In this document: positions 53,597 through 63,406 of the stretch, in pieces
How the letters are laid out: every line of letters starts with the position of its first letter
Numbering within the stretch: the stretch's first letter is position 1
NCBI GenBank assembly: GCA_046346965.1
Contig: JAXMHB010000002.1
Location: 310,001 to 374,000 of the forward strand
From: JAXMHB01 sp046346965
GTDB taxonomy: Bacteria; Pseudomonadota; Gammaproteobacteria; Xanthomonadales; SZUA-5
Reading direction: 5' to 3'
DNA length: 64,000 nt
The notes under the pieces: model-generated
What the model saw: the letters and a program-made list of their open reading frames with translations, nothing else
The model's database searches: none
Told to the model about the DNA's origin: nothing
Translations under genes and position numbers: made by a program

Positions 53597-56500
53597 ATGA
53601 TTTTTCGAGCGCGTTCTATCGCGTTCGCCTGAGCATGTTGTTGCCTGCGATCGCAGTCGGCCAGGTGGATCTGGCCAAAGTCATCCATCCGGACCACACC
53701 GAGTTCGACGCCGCGGTGATGGCGCCGTTCCAGAGCACTGACCAGGCCGGTGCGTGAGATCCATCTGGACTTCAGTTTCCTCGATGCCAAGTCGCGCGTC
53801 GCCGCGCGTGGCGTTGCAGTTGATCGCAGCCGACGGCAGCGCGGTGACGGAGTGGTTGGGCCGAACGCCCATGAAGGCGGGCAGGGCGCGCGAGGTGATA
53901 GGCTGGAACGGCCTCGACGCCGATGGTCAGGTGCTGCCGGCCGGCGCTACTACACGCTGCGGCTGAGCGCCGCGCCGGGTGGCGGTCGGCAAGAACGTCG
54001 ATATTGCGGTGGCCGTCAACGCCGCGCTCAGTGGCGACGACGTCCATGTGCAGGAGCAAGGACATTCAGATCGGTGCGGTGCCGGCGGCACGCATGCCGG
54101 CCTTCCAGCCGTTGCCAGTCGGCCGCAGTGGCGAAGTCGCGGGCGGCGACGATCAGCCTGCCGTACACCATCTGCGCCTGGGCTCATGCACGCGCAGACC
54201 AATCATTCGGACGGCGGCGCGGCGGTGGGTGCGTGCGGTGGCTCGGAAGTGCCGCAGGGCGGTACGGTGGATCCCACCGGCGCCTACACCATGATGCGCA
54301 CGCAAGCCGGTGGCGATTTCATGCTCGCCTCCGAGCACAACCACATGTACGACGGCTCGACCGGCACCAATACGGCGGCCAGTCCGACCACGCCAACAAT
54401 CTGTTTGCGTCCGGCAAGAGTCAGGCCGCCGCCTGCAGCAGCGCCAACCCCAGTTTCCTTGCCTTGTACGGCCTGGAGTGGGGCGTGATCAGCAACAGTG
54501 GTCATTTGAACCTGATCAATCCCTCCGGCCTGGTGGCTTGGGAGAAGAACGCCAGCGGCCGGCTGATCGGCCAGTTCGAGGTCGCCAAGAGCGACTACGC
54601 GGCGCTGTACACGCTGATGAACGCGCAGGGCGTACCGGGTGGGTCAGTTCAATCATCCCTCGACCAACCAGTTCGCCATCGGCGGTACGGGCATGAAGCA
54701 CACCGCGGATGGCGGCAATGTGATGGTGCTGGCGGAGGTGCTCAACACCAGCGCCTTCTCGACCAACACCAGCGAGTCTGAGGTCAGCCGCTCGACTTAC
54801 GGCGCCTATAACCTGCTGCTGGAGCGCGGCTACAAGGTGGCCCTGCGACCAATCAGGACAATCACTGCGCCAACTATGGGCTGTCCTATCGCAACCGCAC
54901 CTGGCGTGCTGTTGCCGACCGGCACCGCGCTCAATGAGGCCAACTTCATCAGCGCACTGCGCGCGCGTCGCGCCTTTGCCGCGGAAGACAAGAACGGCCG
55001 GCTGATCCTGACCGCCAATGGCAATCTCATGGGCGGCACCTACAACAATTCCGGCGCACTGACGCTGACGGCGCTGCACGCCAGCAGCAACGGCCAGACC
55101 GTGCAGCGCGTGCAGTTCTTCGAGGGCGTGCCCGGTCGCAGCCCGGCACCGTCACCCAGCTGGCCGAAGGCAGCGGCAGCTATACCTTGACGCCGACCAC
55201 GAGGCGCGCACTTCTATTACGCGCTGGTCACGCAGGCCAACGGTGACCGCTTCTGGAGCGCGCCGGTGTGGATCAATCAGGGCACATGAGCGGTGACACC
55301 ACGCTGCCGACGGCCTCGGCCAGCGTCACCGGCAGCAGCGGCACGATCACCTTGAATGCCACCGCCAGCGACAATGTCGGCGTCACCAGTGTCGAGTTCC
55401 TGATCGACAACGTCTCGCGCGGGACCGATAGCACCAGCCCGTACAGCCTGGCCTTCAACTCGACCACGCTGAGCAACGGCACGCACTCGCTGGTGGTCAA
55501 AGCCGCCGATGCGGCCGGCAACATCGGCACCTCGACCGCGGTCAGTTTCGCGGTCAACAACACGGTGCCGAACACCGCATACCGACCGCCTCGGCCAGCG
55601 TCACCGGCAGCAGCGGCACGATCACCTTGAATGCCACTGCCAGCGACAAGCACATCGGCGTCACCAGTGTCGAGTTCCTGATCGACAACGTCTCGCGCGG
55701 GACCGATAGCACCAGCCCGTACAGCCTGGCCTTCAACTCGACCACGCTGAGCAACGGCACGCACTCGCTGGTGGTCAAGGCCGCCGGACGCGGCCGGCAA
55801 CATCGGCACCTCGACCGCGGTCAGCTTCTCGGTGAACAACACGGTGTCGACCACCTTTACCGAGACGGAATCCAACGGCACGGCCGCGACCGCCAATGGG
55901 GTCGGCCGCTCGTTCACGGCGATCGAGGCACCATGGGCAACACCACCGACAAGGACTTCTTCGCGATCAGTCTGAACGCCAACGAGACCTTGAGAGTGGA
56001 CATGAGCGGTGGCCCCAGCGGCAGCGACTACTGACCTGTATCTGGTCGACAGCGCGGATGCCACGCTGGTCAGTTCAACCGGCAGCACCAGCACCGAAAC
56101 CGTCAGCTATGCGAACGGTGCCAGCGCGCGCACCGTCTACGCCAAGGTCATCAAGTTATGCGGGCAGCAGCACCACCGTGGTGTATCGGCTCGCCCTCGG
56201 CTACACCGCCGGCACCTGCGGCGGTCGAGCAAGTGGTCAACGGCGGCTACGAAAGCGGCGCCAGTTCCTGGACCGATGCGCAGACCACCATCACCAACAG
56301 CACCAGCCGCCCGGCGCGCAGCGGCAGTTACAAGGCCTGGATGTGCGGCTACGGAGCGGCTTCGAACGACACGCTGTACCAGACGGTGACCATCCCGAGC
56401 ACAGCCACGGAAGCCAACTACAGCTTCTGGACCCGCATCGACACCGCCGAAACCACGACCACCTCGGCCTATGACACGATGCGTGCCGAAGTGCGCAGCA

Positions 56501-56688
56501 GCACCGGCGCGCTGCTGACCACGCTGGCGACGTACTCCAACCTCAATGCATCGACCAGCTATGTGCAGCGCAGCTTCAGCCTGCTTGCCTACAAGGGACA
56601 GACGGTGCGCCTGAACTTCAATTGCACCGAAGGCTCTACGCTGCAAACCTCGTTTGTCATTGATGACGTCAGCCTGCTGACCCGCTGA
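53597..56688 (+). pseudogene. Secreted PHP-type (CehA/McbA) hydrolase with FlgD-like, Ig-like, PPC and binding domains, frameshifted
   Basis: From the ATG at 53597 one inserted base restores a signal peptide (MIFRARSIAFA + LSMLLPAIAVGQ). Then, across frames, come a FlgD-like beta domain (VIGWNGLDADGQVLPAGA), a PHP metallohydrolase core (HAQTNHSDGG, MLASEHNHMYDG, LYGLEWGVISNSGHLNLI, GQFNHPS), two near-identical Ig-like repeats, a bacterial pre-peptidase C-terminal domain (DKDFFAISLNANETLRVD, DLYLVDSADATLV), and a C-terminal carbohydrate-binding-like module (GGYESGASSWTDAQ ... VIDDVSLLTR). The metal-binding His/Asp set of the PHP motif is intact. At least ten indels interrupt it. Expected product about 1,030 residues, exported; substrate unknown, phosphoester or carbamate-type. 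Confidence 0.7.
55307..55846 (+). repeat. Tandem 275-base duplication encoding Ig-like repeats
   Basis: 55307-55568 and 55582-55846 are nearly identical over about 260 bases, differing by a few substitutions and single-base indels. They encode the Ig-like segment TASDNVGVTSVEFLIDN...SLAFNSTTLSNGTHSLVV twice. DNA-level identity points to a recent duplication or to gene conversion. Confidence 0.85.
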
Positions 56689-56697
56689 GTACGCCCG

Positions 56698-56730
56698 GCC
56701 GGCGATCCGGAAGCGATCCGGATCGCCGGC
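56698..56730. terminator. 13-bp perfect hairpin between convergent genes
   Basis: GCCGGCGATCCGG (56698-56710), loop AAGCGAT, and the exact complement (56718-56730) lie between the stop of the secreted hydrolase and the stop of the convergent kinase gene. Suitable as a two-way terminator; no T-run. Confidence 0.5.
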
Positions 56731-56773
56731 GGGATCGGACGCGCATCGGGCCACCGTGCGCCCTGACCCCGGT

Positions 56774-59692
56774 CTATTTCCGGCTGCGCAGCGCTTCCGG
56801 GGTGGTGCCCAGCAGCGTGAGGGCGCGGATCAGGTGCGGGCGGCGTTCGAAGGGGTAGTCGCGGGCGTAGAAGCCGGTATCGAGCATGGCGCCGAACTCG
56901 CGCGCCCAGTGATTGAACTCGGCGTCCCGGCCCAGATGGTCGTAGATCAGCAAATAGGCGTCGGCGAGCACGGCTTTGGCCTCGATCACCGAGGCACGCG
57001 CTTGGGCGATCTGCCATTCCTGATCCAGGCGTGCCAGTGCGTGGGCGGGGTCGGCCCCGGTCAGCACTTCGCAGGCGGAGAGGTGGTAGGCCAGCACATC
57101 GCGCATGACCCAAGGTTGATCGCGCATACGCACTTCGCGCGGGCCGAGGAGTTCGAGCACGCGCGCACAGCGGGCGGGAAAGTACAGATCGACCTGCAGC
57201 AGGAGGATGCGATCGAGCGTGGCGCCTGGGAGTTCCGGATCTGTCAGCAGCAGCGGCAAGGCCGCGTCCAGGGTGGCGGCTGCCGGATCCGGCTGTTCCA
57301 GCCTGCCGTAGGCCTGCGCCAGCAACAGCCGGGATTCGCTGCGCAAGGACAGGTCGCCCGTGGCATCGGCGCGTTCGACCAGGGTGTGCAGGCGCGTGAT
57401 GCCGTCGGTCTGGCCCGACTGGATGTCCAGGTTGGCGATGCGTCCCTCGGCGCGCACGCAGTCGAAGTCGAGCAGCTTCGGTGGCTGGCACTGGGCCGCC
57501 GAGAGCGCGCGCAGATCCTCCACGATGCGGGTGGCATTGCCCAGGGGCTCCAGCGCCAGCGTGTGCCGCAGTCGGAATCGACTGGCGACAGGCAGCGCCT
57601 GCAAGGAGCCAAGCGCCGCTTGCGCCAACTGCATCCGCAGCGCGGTCGAGGCGAGGCTGAAGGACATCCCCGCGGAGATACGCGCCAGCACGACCGGGTG
57701 CGCCGGCCCGTAGCGCTGCTGGGCAGCGGTGAGTTCTGCGATCAGCGCGGGCGCCCAGGTCTCACCCTCGCTGGCCGGGTGGGCCAGCGCCGCCCGAGCG
57801 GTCCGCAGCAGCAGCGTGTACGGGTGTTCCTCGCCCAACAGCGCGCGGGTTCGCGGCAGCGCGGCGTCGATGGCGGCCAGCACCACCGGGAGTTGCTGGG
57901 CGCTGTCCTCGCTGGCGGCGAGCTGGCGCGCACGGCGGAACAAAAGGTAGGACTCGATCTCGGCGGCCAGCCGACCGTCGCCCGCGTCCACCTGGGCCGG
58001 CAGCAAAGCGATCGCCTGGTCGAGCGCCTGTCGCGCCGAGATCTCCTTGCCGTTGTTCCATTCCGCATCGCTGGCCAGGGTGTAGAGGCCGGCATCGATC
58101 AAGGGATCGCCCGACACCTCGCTGAGCAGCTGCCGGATGTAGCCGATGGCCGTGCGCGCGCTCTCGGCGGCGGTGATCTGCTGCGCGCGCCGCAGTCCGG
58201 CGCGCCGCAGCAAATGCAGGTTGCCGACCTCCTCGGCCAGCGCCTGCACGCGCTTCAAATGCGCGCTGGCGGCGTCGATGTCCCCGAGTGCCATTTGCGC
58301 CTGCGCGATGGCGTAGAGCACCTCGGCACGGGTGGCGGCCGGCACCTGATCGAGCCGAGTAGCCGCACTCTCCAAGGCCTCGCGGAAGGTCACGTTGGGG
58401 GTGCCGGCGAGTGTGGGATTGCCTGCCGAGAACACCTGGTTCAGCGCCTCCAGCGTCGCTTGCGCTTGCGCCAGGGCGGCTTCGGCGCGCTCGGTCTGGA
58501 CCAGCGCGCGGTTGCGCGCCTGGTAGGCGCTGCTGGCATATCCCAAGGACACCAGCGTGCCGGCCAGCAGGCTCAGCACGATGCCCAGCGCCAGCCCCAC
58601 CGGCAGCGGATTGCGGCGCGCATACAGCCACGAGCGCTGCCAGCTGCTGGCGCGGCGGGCAGTGATCGGCTCGCGCGCCAGATAGCGACGCAGATCGTCG
58701 GCCAAAGCCCCGGCACTGGCATAGCGCAGCCGCAGCTCGCGCGCGAGCGCGGTGTCGATGATGATTTCCAGATCGCCGCGCAGCGAGGCATCCAGGCGGC
58801 CGATGGACAAGGGGGTGTCGCTGACCACGCGCTGCACCGCTTGCAGCGGCGCCAGTCCCGCCACTGGCAGCGGCACGCGCCCGGTCAGCAGCTCGTAGCC
58901 GATGGCACCCAGCGCATACACATCCGCGCGCGCATCGATGTCCTCGCGGCCGCTGGCCTGCTCGGGACTCATGTAGGCCGGCGTGCCGAGCACTGCGCCG
59001 GTCGCCGTCAGCGATTCACCGGCGTCGTACAAAAAGCCGATGCCGAAGTCGAGAATCTTGGGCTGTCCGTCGGCATCGATCAGGATGTTCGAGGGCTTCA
59101 GGTCCCGATGGATTACGCCGCGGCCGTGCGCGTGTTCGACCGCATCGGCGATGCTGGCCAGCAGGCGCAGGCGCTCGCGGCGATCCCGGTCGTGGGCATA
59201 GTCGTTCAGATGCTGGCCGTCGACGTACTCCATCACCAGGAAGGGCGCGCCTTGGCGCGTGTGACCCAGCGCATAGACCTGGGCAATGCCGGGGTGCGAC
59301 AGCCGCGCCAGCAGGTTGGCCTCGCGGCCGAAGCGTGCCAGCGCCTGCTCGGTAATCGCGCCGCCCAGCATCTTGATCGCCACCAGCCGTCGTGGCTGCG
59401 CTTGCTCGGCCAGGAACACCACCCCCATGCCGCCCTGGCCCAGTTGCCGGAGGATGCGGAAATCGTCCAGATCCGGCGCTGACGCGCGCAGCGTCGCCGG
59501 CTGGTCGGCGACGCTGGCATCGTCTTGTGTGGGTTCGCCGTCGAGCATGCGCAGCACCAGCGCCGCCAGCCCGTCGTCGGCCCGTGCGCGGACGTAGGCC
59601 TCACGCTCTGCCCGCGGCAGCGCCAGCGCCACTTCGAACAGCGCGCGCGCCTCAGGCCAGCGCTGCCGCTTGGGATCGGGAAGCTCAGTCAC
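56774..59692 (-). CDS. Membrane Ser/Thr protein kinase with C-terminal repeat region
   Basis: 972 residues from the GTG at 59692 (VTELPDPKRQRW); an ATG at 59734 would add 14 residues. The kinase domain (about 70-340) is complete: GQGGMGVVFLA, VAIKML, HRDLKPSNIL, DFGIG and MSPEQ. One membrane helix follows at about 385-405 (VGLALGIVLSLLAGTLVSLG). The extracytoplasmic ~550 residues are helical and TPR-like. It is an HRD (RD-type) kinase of the PknB-like group. It may sense an envelope signal, but the ligand and substrate are unknown. A second kinase of the same layout lies 700 bases away. Confidence 0.9.
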   Translation of the reverse strand: MTELPDPKRQRWPEARALFEVALALPRAEREAYVRARADDGLAALVLRMLDGEPTQDDASVADQPATLRASAPDLDDFRILRQLGQGGMGVVFLAEQAQPRRLVAIKMLGGAITEQALARFGREANLLARLSHPGIAQVYALGHTRQGAPFLVMEYVDGQHLNDYAHDRDRRERLRLLASIADAVEHAHGRGVIHRDLKPSNILIDADGQPKILDFGIGFLYDAGESLTATGAVLGTPAYMSPEQASGREDIDARADVYALGAIGYELLTGRVPLPVAGLAPLQAVQRVVSDTPLSIGRLDASLRGDLEIIIDTALARELRLRYASAGALADDLRRYLAREPITARRASSWQRSWLYARRNPLPVGLALGIVLSLLAGTLVSLGYASSAYQARNRALVQTERAEAALAQAQATLEALNQVFSAGNPTLAGTPNVTFREALESAATRLDQVPAATRAEVLYAIAQAQMALGDIDAASAHLKRVQALAEEVGNLHLLRRAGLRRAQQITAAESARTAIGYIRQLLSEVSGDPLIDAGLYTLASDAEWNNGKEISARQALDQAIALLPAQVDAGDGRLAAEIESYLLFRRARQLAASEDSAQQLPVVLAAIDAALPRTRALLGEEHPYTLLLRTARAALAHPASEGETWAPALIAELTAAQQRYGPAHPVVLARISAGMSFSLASTALRMQLAQAALGSLQALPVASRFRLRHTLALEPLGNATRIVEDLRALSAAQCQPPKLLDFDCVRAEGRIANLDIQSGQTDGITRLHTLVERADATGDLSLRSESRLLLAQAYGRLEQPDPAAATLDAALPLLLTDPELPGATLDRILLLQVDLYFPARCARVLELLGPREVRMRDQPWVMRDVLAYHLSACEVLTGADPAHALARLDQEWQIAQARASVIEAKAVLADAYLLIYDHLGRDAEFNHWAREFGAMLDTGFYARDYPFERRPHLIRALTLLGTTPEALRSRK

Positions 59693-59829
59693 GGGTGGCA
59701 GTTCTACCGGGATCAGGCCAGGGCAGGCGCCCATGCCACCACACCGGACTGGCACAGGCAATCGATGGAGCGCAAACCCGCCCGCGACTCGCTAGCCTGC
59801 GCACTGCGCCTGACAGCAGGAATCGCCCC

Positions 59830-60339
59830 ATGATGAATCCGGATGCCCTGGACGCATTGCAACGCGTCAGTACGATCGAGCTATTTCACTTGTCGAGCAT
59901 ACTCAACCGTCTGATGGCGGACCCCAAGCGCATCCTGGCGGTGCGCGTGCGCCTGACGTTGGGACAGCAGGTGCGCTACGTCGATACGCAAGCCCACGGG
60001 ACAGCGCTGACTTTGCGCACGGGGACCGTGGTCGCGATGAAGGACACCCAGGTCAGCGTGCGCGATCAGCGCAGCGGGGCGATCTGGACGATGCCCTATG
60101 CGGCCATCGAACTGCCTTCGACCAGCGAGCAGCCGCCGGTGTCGCCAGCACCGGCGCCGCCGAGGCCCACGCGCGAGGACTTCCGCGTCGGTGACCGTGT
60201 CAGCTTCGAGGATCAACACCTGCGGACGCGCATCGGCACGATCACGCGCATCAATCAAAAGACCGCGACGATCGAGTGCGAGGGGGAACCGGGATGGCGT
60301 GTCTCTTTCGGCATCCTCAAACACGTGATTGACGTGTAG
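59830..60339 (+). CDS. Small cytoplasmic protein of unknown function between two kinase genes
   Basis: 169 residues from the ATG at 59830 (a second ATG follows immediately). The N-terminal helix region (about 1-35) is followed by a beta-rich segment (RVRLTLGQQVRYVD, LRTGTVVAMKDTQVSVRD), a Pro-rich linker (about 103-117), and a second beta segment (FRVGDRVSFEDQHLRTRIGTITRINQKTATIEC), like two SH3/KOW-type barrels. Such folds often bind nucleic acid or act as adaptors. It is divergent from one kinase gene and convergent with the other. The family is not recognised. Confidence 0.72.
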   Translation: MMNPDALDALQRVSTIELFHLSSILNRLMADPKRILAVRVRLTLGQQVRYVDTQAHGTALTLRTGTVVAMKDTQVSVRDQRSGAIWTMPYAAIELPSTSEQPPVSPAPAPPRPTREDFRVGDRVSFEDQHLRTRIGTITRINQKTATIECEGEPGWRVSFGILKHVIDV

Positions 60340-60359
60340 GCGGGCGGCGCGTGCCCGCC
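60339..60359. terminator. 7-bp hairpin between convergent genes
   Basis: GGCGGGC (60339-60345) and GCCCGCC (60353-60359) with loop GGCGCGT start at the last base of the stop codon and precede the convergent kinase stop at 60365. Possible shared terminator. Confidence 0.45.
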
Positions 60360-60364
60360 GGCGC

Positions 60365-63283
60365 TCAGCGCGGCCGCAATGCGAGCGCCAGTCGAGCGCG
60401 CGGATGCGCGGCGCCGTGTCCCGCCACGACGGCGGCCACCAGCGCGTCTGGCACCTGCGCCGCGGCGCTACGCTGGGCCCGACGGCAGTAGGCGAGAGCA
60501 ATCCGGGCGTCGGCGCTGCGTAGATCATCTGCGCCAAATCGCCGTGCAATCTGGCGGGTGGCCAGCTCCGCAACTGCACAACCCCGATCGGCCTCTGGCT
60601 GCAGCCAGCCGCGCAACACATCGCGCTGGTCGCGCACGTCGTGATCGGCCGGGAAATCGTCCAAGGGCAGCGCGAGTGCCCGGGTCAGGCTATCGCGCGA
60701 GGCCAGCGTGTCACCGGCGGCGTGCTCTGCCTCGGCAAGCCACAGCAGGCCACGTACGCGTTCCAGTGCGGACGACCCCGGCGATCTTTGTCGCTGTGCG
60801 GCGGCGGCGCGCAGCAGGCTGAGCCCGTCTGCAGGCTTGCCACTGGCGATCACAGCGAGGCCCAATACCTCGTCGGCGAAGGCGCGCTCGGGCGCATCCT
60901 CGCGCATGGTGGTGGCGAGGCCGTCGCGGGCTGCCGTCGCCAGCGCGATGGCCGTCTGCACCTCACCTCGGTCGAGGAGCGCCGCTGCCAGACGCAACTC
61001 GCCCACGCGAAAGAACGCGTGGGCGCCGCCGCCTGCCGCACGGGCGATCTCAATAGCCGCCTGCATCCTGGCGATGCCGTCGCTGCATCCGCCCCGGACC
61101 CAACAGAGCCAGCCCTCGCGCAGCCGGTAGCTGGCACATTCCATGGACGACTCACCTGAGCGCGCACAGCGTGCGGCGCGAACGGCTTCGATCAGCGGCA
61201 CCGCTTCGGCATAGCGACCGGTGTTGATGTAGAGCGCGGCCAGGTCGCCGCTGACATCGAGCACATAGTTGTGGCCGGCCGGGAGGCTTGCGACCAAGCC
61301 GGCGTGCGCCTCGGTCAGCTGCTGTTCGGCGAGATGAAAGTCGCGGCGTGCGATTGCTTCGACGCCGAGATGTCGCAGCACGCGCAAGGTTTCCGGGTGT
61401 CGATCACCCAGCAACGCCCTGGCCAAGGCGTATTGTTCCGTGTTGATCGCGCTTGCCTTGTCCAGATCGCCGCGATCAAAGTAAATCGAGCCCAGATCAC
61501 CCAGCAGTTCACGCAGTTGTGCTGCGTTGTTCGGAACGCGGCGCGCGATCTCGATTGCGCGCAGGGAGGCCGCCTCGGCAGCCTCCGGATGGCCCGCATT
61601 GGCCTCGTCCCAGGCTTCGTCACCGTAGGTGGCGGCGAGCTGGGGATCAGCGTCGACGCCGGCCTCGGCGTACAGCGTCCGCGCAAGCGTGCGCCATTGT
61701 CGCGAGGCTTCGAAATCCGACAGCTCGATGGCGGCATAAGACAGATGCGACAGCACCACGGCGCGCGCCAGCGGCGGCTGGTTCAGGGACTCGCGCAGGC
61801 TCAGTGCGGACTCGAGCAGCCGCCGGGACGCCTGAAAATCGCCGAACTGGCGGTACAAGATGCCAAGTTGCAGGGAGAGATCGGCCTGCAGTGCCGGTTG
61901 ATCGGCGAACTCGACCGGCAAACGGGCAGCTCCTGCGTCGAGCATCTCGCGCGCATTGCGCGCGGGCAAGTCCGCACTCTGGAGCGGATCCGTGGTGGCG
62001 AACATGGATCCCAGAAAGCGCTGCGCGGCGGCCGCGCGTGCAGCCTCCAGGCGTGCCTCGCCGGCTTGCCTGATCGCCAGCGCCAGCGCTCCCAGCACCA
62101 GCAGGACGGCCAACCCGGCCAGAATACTGGCCAGGCGATGGCGGGCCAGAAATCGTGTTGCGCGATAGCGCAGGCTGTCGCGACGTGCACTGATCGGCAT
62201 TCCGCTCCGCCATCGCTGCACATCAGCGATGAGCGCATCGACGCTGGCGTAGCGGCGCTCCGGGTCGCGCTGCAAAGCCTTCAGAACCAGCGTGTCAAAG
62301 TCCTCATTCAGCCATCGGGGCGCGATCGCCGGCACGCTGCGCTCGGCGGCGCGGCCCGCGGCGGCGCTGGGTGGCAGGCAGGTTGGCCCGTCGAGCATTT
62401 TGCCCCAGGTGTCTGGGCGCGCCGGATCGAAGGCATAGGCACGTTGTCCACTGACCAATTCGTAGAGCAGGGCGCCCAGCGCATAGACATCAGTCGCGGT
62501 CGAAAGCACGGCGCCGCGCAACTGCTCGGGAGCGGCATAGGCCGGCGTGCAGTGCACGCCGCGGGTAATGGTCCCGTCCTGTGCCCTTGATGGGCCCAGG
62601 AGTCTGGCCACACCGAAATCCAGCAGCTTGGCATGACCGTGCTGATCGACCATGACGTTGGCCGGCTTGATGTCGCAGTGCACCACCAGTTGCGAATGGG
62701 CATAGGCAACGGCGCGCGCAACCTCCAGAAATCGATCCACACGCGCGGCCAGATCGGCATGGCGCGCTGCGCACCAATCGAGCAGGGTTTGTCCCTGGAT
62801 CAGCTCCATCACCAGAAAGGGCTGTTCATGCGCATCCAGTCCCCCATCGATCAGGCGTGCAATGTGGGGATGTTCAAGTCGCGCCAGTAGCTCGCGCTCG
62901 CGCAAGAAGCGTGCGATCGCTCCTTGCGCCGCCGCTCCGAACGGGATTCGCTTCAGAGCAGCGGACTGCTCGAACCCCCCTTCGTTCCGATGCACCCGCA
63001 GCACCTCGCCCATGCCGCCCCGACCGAGTACACCCTCGATGGTCCATGTAGCAATGCGGCGTTCGCTCGGCTCATCGGCGCCCAACAGCGCATCGCGTGC
63101 GGAGACTGCAGCCGCCTCGAACTGCAGCGAGCGCGCATCGGCGGCAAGCATCGCCTCCAGCTCTGCGCGGTCCGTGGCGTCCAGATCCAAGGTCGCCAAC
63201 CGGGCTGCTCGTCGCGTCAGCGGCAGATCCACCAGCTCGTCGAAGTGCACGCTGATGCGGGCGAAACGGCTGCGGTCGTCCAT
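60365..63283 (-). CDS. Membrane Ser/Thr protein kinase, non-RD type, with C-terminal repeat region
   Basis: 972 residues from the ATG at 63283 (MDDRSRFARISVHFDEL). The kinase domain (about 80-350) has GRGGMGEVLRVH, ALKRI, VVHCDIKPANVMVD, LDFGVAR and AAPEQ. The Arg of the usual HRD is Cys, making this a non-RD kinase, which normally does not need activation-loop phosphorylation. A membrane helix lies at about 390-410. The C-terminal ~550 residues are TPR-like helices. Same architecture and same length as the neighbouring kinase but with clearly different sequence. Substrate unknown. Confidence 0.9.
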   Translation of the reverse strand: MDDRSRFARISVHFDELVDLPLTRRAARLATLDLDATDRAELEAMLAADARSLQFEAAAVSARDALLGADEPSERRIATWTIEGVLGRGGMGEVLRVHRNEGGFEQSAALKRIPFGAAAQGAIARFLRERELLARLEHPHIARLIDGGLDAHEQPFLVMELIQGQTLLDWCAARHADLAARVDRFLEVARAVAYAHSQLVVHCDIKPANVMVDQHGHAKLLDFGVARLLGPSRAQDGTITRGVHCTPAYAAPEQLRGAVLSTATDVYALGALLYELVSGQRAYAFDPARPDTWGKMLDGPTCLPPSAAAGRAAERSVPAIAPRWLNEDFDTLVLKALQRDPERRYASVDALIADVQRWRSGMPISARRDSLRYRATRFLARHRLASILAGLAVLLVLGALALAIRQAGEARLEAARAAAAQRFLGSMFATTDPLQSADLPARNAREMLDAGAARLPVEFADQPALQADLSLQLGILYRQFGDFQASRRLLESALSLRESLNQPPLARAVVLSHLSYAAIELSDFEASRQWRTLARTLYAEAGVDADPQLAATYGDEAWDEANAGHPEAAEAASLRAIEIARRVPNNAAQLRELLGDLGSIYFDRGDLDKASAINTEQYALARALLGDRHPETLRVLRHLGVEAIARRDFHLAEQQLTEAHAGLVASLPAGHNYVLDVSGDLAALYINTGRYAEAVPLIEAVRAARCARSGESSMECASYRLREGWLCWVRGGCSDGIARMQAAIEIARAAGGGAHAFFRVGELRLAAALLDRGEVQTAIALATAARDGLATTMREDAPERAFADEVLGLAVIASGKPADGLSLLRAAAAQRQRSPGSSALERVRGLLWLAEAEHAAGDTLASRDSLTRALALPLDDFPADHDVRDQRDVLRGWLQPEADRGCAVAELATRQIARRFGADDLRSADARIALAYCRRAQRSAAAQVPDALVAAVVAGHGAAHPRARLALALRPR

Positions 63284-63406
63284 GCTCGTCTCCAAGTCGC
63301 CGCAGCATAGCGCTGCTTGAGCGGGGTCCAGGCGCAGTCGCGCAGCCGTGTCAGTGGACCGATCTCTTTTGCGTGGGCCGCGGTGAGTCCCCGGGGAGAT
63401 CGTGCC

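Noticed and set aside
53503..53790. Minus-strand 95-codon frame near the hydrolase start
   Set aside because: It overlaps the reconstructed signal peptide and first beta domain of the plus-strand hydrolase and has no motif.
56756..59482. Open frame of 908 codons on the plus strand
   Set aside because: Antisense shadow of the Ser/Thr kinase at 56774-59692, which carries a full set of kinase motifs.
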